Origin: Aegilops tauschii subsp. strangulata
Taxonomy: Eukaryota; Streptophyta; Magnoliopsida; Poales; Poaceae
Assembly (NCBI RefSeq): GCF_002575655.3
Contig: NC_053041.3
Span: 118,016,318-118,080,317 of the forward strand
Length of the DNA: 64,000 nucleotides
Direction: 5' to 3'
The translations under genes were made by a program, and so were the position numbers. Below, in pieces: positions 55,975-64,000 of this stretch. Positions within the stretch are counted from its first letter, which is position 1; every line of letters begins with the position of its first letter. The notes below the pieces were generated by a model, which was not told where the DNA came from, made no database searches, and saw nothing but the letters and a program-made list of their open reading frames with translations.

Positions 55975-56150
55975 TGGTCCCGGTTCGTGCCACCAACCGG
56001 GACCAAAGGTCTCTTTTCAGCAGCCCAAAGGGCGGGAAGCAGATACCTGGGCTGCTAAAAAGAGACCTTTGGTCCCGGTTGGTGCGAGGAACGGGGACCA
56101 ATGGTATGCATTGGTCCCGGTTCGTGGCGCCAACCGGGACCAATGGCCTG
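55975..56150. repeat. Internal subterminal-type repeat array, CACTA-D
   Basis: CCCGGTT/AACCGGG units alternate with AGCAGCCCAAAGGGCGGGAAG-like sequence (partly inverted) and end about 35 bp before the snRNA-type element at 56185. Confidence 0.85.
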
Positions 56151-56184
56151 CGCCTGCTAAAGCCGTGGTGCGGTGGGATGTTTA

Positions 56185-56227
56185 GTCCCACCTTGCTAGC
56201 TGAGTAGCGGCCGCATCTGTTTATAAG
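56185..56227 (+). promoter_or_regulatory. U6-type Pol III promoter (cassette 5)
   Basis: GTCCCACCTTG (56185-56195, one change from the usual CCTCG), 26 nt, TATAAG (56222-56227). Confidence 0.8.
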
Positions 56228-56248
56228 CGCTGCTGTATCCACCCATTT

Positions 56249-56388
56249 GAACTCCTCACTATTGCAGGCCTACTGGCCTAAACTTGTCTCTCTGCTTGTG
56301 GTCCTGCTGGGCCTGCTGCGGGCCTAATCCTGGCCCAATAGAGTTCTAGTCGTATTCAGGCCGTGGTGGCCCAGTAGGTGGCATTTTT
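56249..56388 (+). ncRNA. Candidate Pol III hairpin RNA 5 (internal class)
   Basis: The start block GAACTCCTCAC begins 21 nt after TATAAG. The outer stem pairs CCTGCTGGGCC (56303-56313) with GGCCCAGTAGG (56368-56378); its A-to-G change relative to copies 1 and 2 gives a G-U pair, so pairing is kept. The inner stem GGCCTAAT with ATTCAGGCC has lost one base. T7 follows at 56384-56390. About 140 nt. Confidence 0.68.
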
Positions 56389-56390
56389 TT

Positions 56391-57960
56391 CTTCAGTTTT
56401 TTGTTTTGTTTTTTGCATTATTTATTTTCTATTGTTTTTTGCTTTATTTTCTTTAATTATTTTTGCTCTAGGTCACAAAAATTACAAACTTTCTGTTAGT
56501 GCCATTAGTTTTGAAATATGAATAGTTTAAATTAGAATTCTTTAAAATGTGTGTAAATCACTAGTTTGTGATTAACTTTACTATAAAAATAGATTTTGGA
56601 GTGATTCTTTTTCCTGCTATTTAATATTACTGTGTTTTATCATTATATTCAAAAACATATTTTGTTATTTTAGTTTCTAAGAAAAAATCTTTATGAAAAA
56701 TCTTTTTGCTATTAAAGTTTCTAACAAAAAAATTCTTTATGAAAATTATTTTTGCTTTTAATGTTTTGAACAGAAAATACTTTTATAATTTTAGTTGCAT
56801 AAACTTATATAATTTTAGTTTCAATAATACTAGAGGTTTATAAAAGCTTTTTAGTTGATTCCTTTTGCTATTGGAGTTTTACCAAAGCTTTTTAGTTGAT
56901 TATTTTTGCTATTGAAGAATATTATAGTTTTGTTTTAGTTGATCATAACATAATATTTTAATTGATTATTTTTAGTTCATTCTTTTTGCTATTAGTTCAT
57001 TCTTTTTGCTATTAGTTCATGAGCTAAATGACCCTTAAATTGAAAAGCACTACAAATCTGAAAAGGCTGAAAGTTGGCGTGGTATCAGCATTTCACCCAC
57101 ATAGTATGTGCTAAAAAGTTGAGAGGGTTACGGCAAAAACTGGATGCACTTCGTGTACAAAACGGATAATCTCTTTCGAAGTATCAGGGTTTCAGACGGA
57201 AACTCATCTGTTATAAAAGGCATTTCATTTTTTTTGAACTTATTTGAACTCCAGACTTTTTGTGTTCAAAATGAACCATTCAAAGCCACATCATCAATTT
57301 TCAACCCTTTCTGACTTCATCTTGTATTTTTCATGCATTTATTGATTTTTTAAGCTAAATGACACTGAAATTGAAAAGCACTACAAATGAACACTGAAAA
57401 CGTTGAAAGTTGGCATGGTATCATCATTTCACCCACATAGCATGTGCTAACAAGTTGAGAGGGTTACGACAAAAACTGGATGCACTTCGTGTACAAAATG
57501 GACAATCTCTTTCGAAGTATCAGGGTTTCGTACGAAAACTCATCTGTTATAGAGGAATTTCATTTTTTTTGAACTCCAGACTTTTTGTGTGTTCAAAATG
57601 AACCATTCAAATCCACATAATCAATTTTCAACCCTTTCCGACTTCATGTGGTATTTTTCATGCATTTCCTGATTTTTTAAGCTAAATGACACTGAAATTG
57701 AAAAGCACTACATATGAACTCTGAAGAGGTTGAAAATTGGCAGGGTATCATCATTTCACCCACATAGCATGTGCTAAAAAGTTGAGAGGGTTACGGCAAA
57801 AACTGTATGCACTTCGTGTACAAAACGGACAATCTCTTTAGAAGTATTAGGGTTTCATACGAGACTCGTCTGTTACAAAAGGCATTTCATTTCTTCACAT
57901 GTAACTGCAGTGATATTCTAGATCAAAGGCATCATCATAATAGTTGTGGAGAGAAAGTCC
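56391..57960. repeat. AT-rich stretch and tandem repeats, CACTA-D
   Basis: 56391-57000 is T-rich. Three copies of the 320-340-bp unit then follow to about 57900, with GGTTACGGCAAAAACTG and GTACAAAACGGA-type landmarks in each. No gene. Confidence 0.85.
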
Positions 57961-60032
57961 TCACTTTTTCTTCGCTTGTGTCCTTTGCTTATTGTGCCGT
58001 AACCTTGGATATTTTTCATCGTTTAACACGGTGCTTGAGTTAGCCTTGACTTTGAAGGGAGGAATTTCATGAAACTTTTCATAATCTTCAGACATGTCTG
58101 TCTTGCCCTCCAATCCCACGATGTCTCTTTTTCCTGAAAGAACTATGTGGCGCTTTGGCTCATCGTATGATGTATTCGCTTCCTTATCTTTTCTTTTTCT
58201 CGGTTTGGTAGACATGACCTTCACATAGAAAACCTGCGCCACATCATTGGCTAGGACGAATGGTTCATCTCTGTACCCAAGATTCTTCAGATCCATTGTT
58301 GCCATTCCGTACTGTGGGTCTACCTGTACCCCGCCTCCTAACAGATTGACCCATTTGCACTGAAACAAAGGGACCTTAAAATCATGTCCGTAGTCAAGTT
58401 CCCATATGTCCACTATGTAATCATAATATGTGTCCTTTCCCCTCTTGGTTGCTGCATCAAAGCAGACACCTCTGTTTTTGTTGGTGCTCTTTTGATCTTG
58501 GGCGATTGTGTAAAATATATTCCCATTTATCTCGTACCCGTTGTAAGTCAATATAGTCGAAGATGGTCCCTTGGCCAACGAGTATAGCTCATCAGAAACA
58601 GTGTTGTCACCCCTGAGACGTGTTTGCAACCAACTGCCGAAATTTCTGATGTGTTCACATGTAATCCAGTCGACACACTGCTCCGGGTGTTTGGAGCGCA
58701 GAATGTTCTTGTGTTCATCGACATACGGGGTCACCAAGGTAGAGTTCTATAGAACTATGTAGTGTGCTTGAGACCAAGAATGCCCGTCCCTACATATTAT
58801 TGAGTCCCCTCCTAGCGTGCCTTTTCCAGTCAGTCTCCCCTCATACCGCGATTGAGGGAGACCAATCTTCTTAAGGTCGGGAATGAAGTCAACACAAAAC
58901 CCAATGACATCCTCTGTTTGATGGCCCATGGAGATGCTTCTACTGGCCTAGCGCGGTTACAGACATATTTCTTTAGGACTCCCATGAACCTCTCAAAGGG
59001 GAACATATTGTGTAGAAATACAGGGCCCAGAATGACAATCTCGTCGACTAGATGAACTAGGACGTGCGTCATGATATTGAAGAAGGATGGTGGGAACACC
59101 AGCTCGAAACTAACAAGACATTGCGCCACATCACTCCTTAACCTTTGTGGGATTTCTGGATCGATCACCTTCTGAGAGATTGCATTGAGGAATGCATATA
59201 GCTTCACAATGGCTAATCAAACATTTTCTGGTAGAATCCCCCCTCAATGCAACCGGAAGCAGTTGCGTCATAATCACGTGGCAGTCATGAGACTTTAGGT
59301 TTTGGAACTTTTTCTCTGCCATATTTATTATTACCTTTATATTCGACGAGAAGCCAAACGGGACCTTCATACTGAGCAAGTATTGAAAGAAGATTTCCTT
59401 CTCTTCTTTGGTAAGAGCATAGCTGGCAGGACCTTCATACTGCTTTGGAGGCATGCTGTCTTTTTTGTGCACACGTTGCTGGTCCTCCCGTGCCTCTAGT
59501 GTATCTTTTGTCTTCCCATACTTGCCCAGGAAGCCTAGCTGGTTCACGCAAAGGTTCTTCGTCACGTGCATCACATCGATTGAAGAGCGGACCTCTAGGT
59601 CTTTCCAGTAGGGTAGGTCCCAAAATATAGATTTCTTCTTCCACATGGGTGCGTGTCCCTTAGCGTCATTCGGAACAGATAGTCCGCCGGGACCCTTTCC
59701 AAAGATTACTTGTAAATCATTGACCATAGCAAGTACGTGATCACCGGTACGGATGGCGGGCTTCTTCCGGTGATCTGCCTCACCTTTGAAATGCTTGCCT
59801 TTCTTTCGACATTGATGGTTGGTCGGAAGAAATCGACGATGCCCCAGGTACACATTCTTCCTGCATTTGTCCAGGTATATACTTTCGGTGTCATCTAAAC
59901 AGTGTGTGCATGCGTGGTATCCCTTGTTTGTCTGTCCTGAAAGGTTACTAAGACCAGGCCAATCATTGATGGTTACAAACAGCAACACATGCAGGTTAAA
60001 CTCCTCCTGTTTGTGCTCATCCCACACACATA
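57961..60032 (-). pseudogene. TNP2-type transposase of CACTA-D, truncated and mutated
   Basis: This is the C-terminal two thirds of the transposase, homologous to 13296-15300 in CACTA-A. It includes the region after GNGVRTWDEHKQEE, LPVALRG, HNMFPFERFMG and the DUF4216-like end. The segment deleted in CACTA-A (near 14336) is present here (about 59065-59090). Lesions of its own: a CAG-to-TAG stop near 58750, a 1-bp deletion near 58937, a 1-bp insertion near 59240, and the CACTA-E insertion at 60033 that removes the N-terminal half. It cannot make an active transposase. Confidence 0.92.
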
Positions 60033-60290
60033 CACTAGTAGAAAACAGGCTTAGGTCACAGGGCAGTTTTCACATTAGCCCCGGTTCAGTCACGAACCGG
60101 GACTAATGTGAGCATTGGTCCCGGTTCGTGAGCCCAGGGGGCCGGCCGGGGCCTCGTGGGCATTGGTCCCGGTTCGTATGGACCCTTTGGTCCCGGTTGG
60201 TGGTACAAACCGGGACCAATGGGCCACGCTCCTGGCCCACCACCATTTAGTCCCGGTTCATACCACAAACCGGGACTAAAGGGCTGGTCC
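60033..60290. repeat. Left TIR and subterminal repeats of CACTA-E
   Basis: TAGGTCACAGGGCAG next to the TIR matches the reversed right ends of CACTA-A and CACTA-B. CCCGGTT/AACCGGG units continue to about 60280. Confidence 0.9.
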
Positions 60291-60309
60291 TAGTTGCGGC
60301 CAGTGTTTA

Positions 60310-60352
60310 GTCCCACCTCGCCAACCGAAGGGCGCTCACACCAGTTTATAAG
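60310..60352 (+). promoter_or_regulatory. U6-type Pol III promoter (cassette 6)
   Basis: GTCCCACCTCG (60310-60320), 26 nt, TATAAG (60347-60352). The 26-nt spacer is nearly identical to cassette 3. Confidence 0.85.
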
Positions 60353-60373
60353 CCCGTCCCACTATGCCTTGTT

Positions 60374-60501
60374 GAGCTTCTCTTAAAGTGAAAATAGATG
60401 CCCTTATACAGGAAATTTGACCTAAATTCATAGTAAATTTCATAGAAATTTATTATGAATTTAGGTTGAATTTTCTCTATAAGTGCATCTATGTTCATTT
60501 T
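60374..60501 (+). ncRNA. Candidate Pol III hairpin RNA 6 (TIR-proximal class)
   Basis: It starts GAGCTTCTCTT 21 nt after TATAAG. The stem pairs 60394-60441 with 60445-60492, 48 nt each, around a 3-nt loop. Six positions deviate from a perfect inverted repeat and four of them still pair as G-U, leaving two mismatches. T6 follows at 60498-60503. This is the tightest hairpin of the set and orthologous in position and sequence to RNA 3 of CACTA-A. Predicted length is about 128 nt. Confidence 0.74.
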
Positions 60502-61760
60502 TTATATTTATAAAATAAATAAACCTTAATAAAATAAATAAAACTAAATAAACCTTAATAAAATAAAATAAAATAAACTATAGTAACTACAATAAATAAA
60601 CCTTAATAAATTAAGTAAAAATAGCAGCAGTAAAATAAATAAAAATAGCAGCAGTAAAATAAATAAAAATAAAATAATTAAAGTAAAATACATAAGTAAT
60701 TATAAATAAAATAAATAAGTTTTTTTTGTAAGTAGAAACAAAACCTTTTCAGAGTTCATTTGAAATGCTTTTCAATTTTAGGGTCTTATAGCTCAAAATA
60801 ATTAGCAAATGCATGAAAAATAACAAATGAAGTCAGAAAGGATTGAAAAATGATGATGTGGCTTTGAATGGTGCATTTTGAACACACAAAAAGTCAGGAG
60901 TTCAAATAAGTTTTAAAAAAATGAAATCCCTTTGTAACAGACGTGTTTCCGGATGAAATCCTGATACTTTGAAAGAGATTGTCCGTTTTGTACACGAAGT
61001 GCATCCAGTTTTTGCCGTAACCCTCTCAACTTTCTTGCACATGATATGTGGATGAAATGATGATATCATGCCAACTTTCAACCTTTTCAGAGTTCATTTG
61101 AAATGCTTTTCAATTTTAGGGTCTTATAGCTCAAAATAATTAGTAAATGCATGAAAAATAACAAATGAAGTCAGAAAGGATTGAAAAATGATGATATGGC
61201 TTTGAATGGTGCATTTTGAACACACAAAAAGTCAGGAGTTCAAATAAGTTTTAAAAAATGAAATCCCTTTGTAACAGACGAGTTTCCGGATGAAATCCTG
61301 ATACTTTGAAAGAGATTGTCTGTTTTGTACACGAAGTGCATCCAGTTTTTGCCGTAACCCTCTCAACTTTCTTGCACATGCTATGTGGATGAAATGATGA
61401 TATCATGCCAACTTTCAACCTTTTCAGAGTTCATTTGAAATGTTTTTCAATTTTAGGGTCTTATAGCTCAAAATAATTAGTAAATGCATGAAAAATAACA
61501 AATGAAGTCAGAAAGGATTGAAAAATGATGATGTGGCTTTGAATGGTGCATTTTGAACACACAAAAAGTCAGGAGTTCAAATAAGTTTAAAAAAATGAAA
61601 TCGCTTTGTAACAGACGAGTTTCCGGATGAAATATAAACTATTCAAATTTGGAAACTAATGGAGTAACAGAAAGTTTATAATTATTCTGAGCTAAAAGCA
61701 AAAAGAATAAAAAATAAAGCAAAAATCAAAAGAAAATAAATAATTCAAAAAACAAAAAAA
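60502..61760. repeat. AT-rich stretch and 338-bp tandem repeats, CACTA-E
   Basis: 60502-60745 is AAATAAATA low complexity. Three copies of a 338-bp unit follow (GGGTCTTATAGCTC at 60781, 61119 and 61456), the reverse of the CACTA-A and CACTA-D units. No gene. Confidence 0.9.
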
Positions 61761-61777
61761 TACTGGAAAAAAATAAA

Positions 61778-61921
61778 AAAGCCGCCTAATGGGCCACACG
61801 GCCTGCATACGACTAGAAACCCATCTGCACATGGGCCAGGATGCAGGCCCGCAAGCCCAATAGGCCCCACATGGCAGTGACAAAGGTAGGCATGTAATGC
61901 GTGCATATTAGAGAGGAGCTC
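61778..61921 (-). ncRNA. Candidate Pol III hairpin RNA 7 (internal class)
   Basis: The minus-strand start is GAGCTCCTCTC at 61921, 21 nt after TATAAG. The inner stem GGCCTGCAT with ATGCAGGCC is perfect and differs from copies 1 and 2 (GGCCTGAAT with ATTCAGGCC) by a compensatory pair change. The outer stem GCCTATTGGGC (61855-61865 on plus, reversed) with GCCCATTAGGC (61784-61794, reversed) has one mismatch. T6 follows (A6 on plus, 61775-61780). It transcribes away from the cargo gene at 63176. Confidence 0.72.
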
Positions 61922-61942
61922 AGCACCTGAGCTGCAACGTAG

Positions 61943-61985
61943 CTTATAAACAGGTGCTGAGCTCTCTCAGCTAGCGAGGTGGGAC
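61943..61985 (-). promoter_or_regulatory. U6-type Pol III promoter (cassette 7)
   Basis: Minus strand: GTCCCACCTCG (61975-61985), 26 nt, TATAAG (61943-61948). It lies beside the repeat array at 61995-62215. Confidence 0.85.
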
Positions 61986-61994
61986 TAAACTTCC

Positions 61995-62215
61995 CACCGC
62001 ACCGCGCCAGCACATTAGTCCCGGTAAGTGGCTCCAACCGGAACCAATGCTCCCCTTTGGTCCCGGTTGGTGCCACCAACCGGGACCAAAGCCCTCTGCT
62101 TCCCGCCCTTTGCGCTGGTGAAAGAGGCCTTTGGTCCCGGTTGGTGCCACCAACCGGGACTAAAGGGTGGGTATTGGTTCCGGTTTGTGCGTTGAACCGG
62201 GACCAAAGCCTTTGC
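61995..62215. repeat. Internal subterminal-type repeat array, CACTA-E
   Basis: About six CCCGGTT/AACCGGG units between cassette 7 and the GC-rich leader, mirroring 11817-12060 in CACTA-A. Confidence 0.85.
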
Positions 62216-62229
62216 TATATAAGTAGCAC

Positions 62230-63130
62230 TTAGGAAATTTTCAGATTTCCATCGCCAGTTTCCCCCCGCCCAACGACGCCGCGAGCTCGATCTACGCCGC
62301 CAAGCTGCCCCGCCGTCGTCGCCGTCGCCCGTGCCCCCGAGCCCACGCCATCCCCCGTCGCCGTCGTCCTCCGCCCCCCGCCGCCGTCGCCGTCGGCCTC
62401 CGCCGCGCCCCCCCGAGCCGTCGCCCCGTACGTCACCGTCGCCCTCCGCCCCCGGCCCGCCGCGGTCGCCGTCGCCCTCCGCCACCCACGCCGTCGCCCT
62501 CCGCCGCCCACGCCGTCGCCCGATTTGAGCCGCCGCCACGCCACGGCTCTGTTTATTTTTTTTCATATAATTTGTATTATTTTTTTGTTCATTGCATTTT
62601 TTCATATATATAATGTATATATATGTATGTGGTAGCTATATGATGAATGGATGTGGCTATGTATGTATGAATATAATGTTCATACAATTTTATAGAACTA
62701 TGTATGTATGAATATAATGTAGCTATATGATTTTAGGTTATAAGTGCTTAGTAGTTGAACTAGCTAGTTGATTTAATAAAACTATTTTATTAAATTTTAC
62801 TATATATAGAAGTAGTTTATTTTTAGTAAGAACTACTTTATTTTATATATTTATAGTAAGTGCTTAGTAGTTGAACTAGTTGATTAATTAATAGAACTAT
62901 TTTATTAAATTTTACTATATATAGAAGTAGTTTATTTTTAGTAAGAACTACTTTATTTTATTTATTTATAGTAAGTGCTTAGTAGTTGAACTAGTTGATT
63001 AATTAATAAAACTACTTTATTTTATTTATAGTAAGTGCTTAATTAGTAGTTGAACTAGTTGATTTAACAAAACTAGTTTATTTTACTATAGAAGTAGTTT
63101 ATTTTTAGCAAGGAAATTAATAAAACTAGT
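62230..63130 (+). other. GC-rich leader and AT-rich spacer of the CACTA-E cargo gene
   Basis: 62250-62530 is CGCCGTCGCC-repetitive and its frames are low-complexity. 62640-63120 holds tandem units with TTAGTAGTTGAACTAGTTGA and TTTTAGTAAGAACTACTTTA-type blocks, period about 118 bp, resembling 39660-40380 of CACTA-C. It is probably an untranslated first exon and intron. Confidence 0.5.
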
Positions 63131-63175
63131 TTGTTTTTTTTAGTTAAAGCAATTATTCCCGCATCGACGTCGACG

Positions 63176-63577
63176 ATGCCTATCCCGCATCCTCGTCGTC
63201 GACTCGACGGAGGAGGCCGGCTTGATCAGAGGGGCCATGTCCGGGACTGGGCTCCGCCGGGCTGGTTTTGGGAGGTGCTACCTTCCGGTGGGCGTAGGTT
63301 GGTGAGGAACCAGCCCGTCGTTGACCCGATCCTTGTTTGGTGGCGCTCGCGTGGGCCAGTGACGGTACCGAGGCTTCCGGACACCGCGGAGGTTGTACGT
63401 CACCGTGTCAGCGAGGAGGACCAGCACGTCCGTCGCTACATGGTTGCGTTGGAGGGCAGGTTCGACAATACCTGGCAGGTTCTTCAGGGATCTCACTGGA
63501 GCTATGATCCTGTGATGGTTCCGTCCCTTTGGGTGTCCACCGCCCGCGCCGATACCTGTCGGGCGCTACTGTTCTAG
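63176..63577 (+). CDS. Cargo protein of CACTA-E, 133 aa, unrecognised
   Basis: The start at 63176 (MPIPHPRRRLDGGG) is preferred over an upstream in-frame ATG inside AT-rich spacer sequence. The protein is Trp- and Arg-rich, with DWAPPGWFWEVLPSGGRR, VTVPRLPDTAEVV, a charged helix RVSEEDQHVRRYMVALEGRF, and a conserved-looking end, WQVLQGSHWSYD then VSTARADTC. I recall similar small proteins in Triticeae repeat annotation, without known function. The frame is intact. It occupies the place of the second gene in CACTA-A and of the 319-aa gene in CACTA-C. Upstream exons are possible. Confidence 0.6.
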   Translation: MPIPHPRRRLDGGGRLDQRGHVRDWAPPGWFWEVLPSGGRRLVRNQPVVDPILVWWRSRGPVTVPRLPDTAEVVRHRVSEEDQHVRRYMVALEGRFDNTWQVLQGSHWSYDPVMVPSLWVSTARADTCRALLF

Positions 63578-64000
63578 CTGTACTAGCGATGCTATATGTG
63601 TGATAGTATTCGAGGTGTATTAGTGATAATATTCGACGATGTACGGACGCATGGAGACGATGTAGTTTTGCTTATAATTGAATGCATACTAATTTGAATA
63701 CTACTTTATTTTGTGATTTGATTTTGCTTATTGAATGCTCAAAGTGGAAAACAACTCCGATCCTACTTTGAATGCTAAAATTGGAGAGCACTATGATTAG
63801 TTGATAGCTTATAGGGTTTTTGTTTTCGCAGAAATCTAGGAGCCCCCGGCCCCTCCATCATCCCCGCCGTCGTCCCCGTCACCGCCCCCTCCGACATCGA
63901 GGTGAGACCAGCCAAATCCTCTTTTAGAAAGATAATTAAACGATATTTCGGGTTGACTGTAAGTCTGTCGAGTCTCCACCATATATGAGAGGACGAAGAA
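63578..64000. other. Downstream of the cargo gene, element interior
   Basis: AT-rich 3' flank. A possible further exon begins at about 63833 after TTTTCGCAG and ends at a GTGAGA donor near 63902. It is proline-rich and unrecognised. The window ends inside CACTA-E. Confidence 0.35.

Larger units (their letters stand above)
49330..60032 (-). mobile_element. CACTA-D, En/Spm-type transposon split by CACTA-E
   Basis: The left end CACAAGTAGAAAAAGG is a one-base variant of CACTAGTAGAAAA. It then follows CACTA-A feature by feature: subterminal repeats, Ulp1-like exons, Transposase_24-like region, foldbacks, GC-rich leader, repeat array, U6-type cassette, tandem repeats, TNP2-type transposase. The transposase gene stops at 60032, where CACTA-E begins, so the rest of CACTA-D should lie beyond the window. 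Both long genes are broken. Confidence 0.9.
60033..64000 (+). mobile_element. CACTA-E, left part, continues past the window
   Basis: It starts CACTAGTAGAAAACAGGC inside the CACTA-D transposase gene. The preceding ATA (60030-60032) should be duplicated at the far end. The layout is that of CACTA-A reversed, but the transposase, small gene and cassette 2 are missing. It has TIR and repeats, an inward cassette, AT-rich stretch, three tandem repeats, a second cassette facing left, a repeat array, GC-rich leader, AT-rich spacer and a different cargo gene. It is therefore a deletion derivative, at least in the visible part. Confidence 0.9.

Overview
The window looks like intergenic DNA from a wheat, Aegilops or barley relative. 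It is built almost entirely of nested transposable elements: CACTA elements with TAGTCCCGGTT/AACCGGGACTA subterminal repeats, a Copia and a Gypsy-type LTR element, MULEs, Helitrons, a Harbinger element and a LINE-like retroposon. No tRNA, rRNA or prokaryotic feature was seen.

Layout. 1-1400 is part of a Gypsy-type LTR inserted into the left inverted end of a large DNA transposon whose right end is at 25344. That transposon holds a Harbinger-type element (2223-3119), a Copia element (3529-21513, TSD GTGGT) and a MULE (21727-23422). The Copia element is split by CACTA-A (6140-18749, TSD GAA), and its upper LTR carries a 327-bp Helitron (21106-21432). Diverged host repeat units surround these and continue to about 28.6 kb. 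CACTA-B (29151-30582) is a short non-autonomous element. At 31.4-37.7 kb a partly duplicated, gene-like unit carries a LINE-like retroposon (33317-35427). CACTA-C (37700-41569) carries a four-exon gene that appears intact. A candidate low-copy gene at 43.3-46.0 kb has a MULE in an intron. Helitron 3' ends lie at 47 kb. CACTA-D (49330 onward) is interrupted inside its transposase gene by CACTA-E (60033 to the window end).

CACTA genes. A and D encode, all on the minus strand, a TNP2-type transposase and a long second gene combining a plant En/Spm-type (Transposase_24-like) region with a Ulp1-like cysteine peptidase. A also has a small coiled-coil/transmembrane protein gene. The A and D copies are broken by stops, frameshifts, a deletion or the CACTA-E insertion. 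C and E keep a similar GC-rich leader and AT-rich spacer but carry different cargo genes.

Main discovery candidate. Seven places in the CACTA elements share one architecture: a plant snRNA upstream element (GTCCCACCTCG or one change from it), exactly 26 nt, TATAAG, about 21 nt, a conserved start block GAGCTCCTCTC (kept in six), a hairpin, then a run of six or seven T. As I recall it, the wheat U6 promoter has the same element, the same 26-nt spacing and the same 21-nt gap to its +1 G. The hairpins fall into three unrelated sequence classes; differences between arms and between copies are often G-U compatible, and one pair is compensatory. I infer a family of RNA polymerase III hairpin-RNA genes carried by CACTA transposons, each next to a subterminal repeat array. 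Expression has not been tested here.
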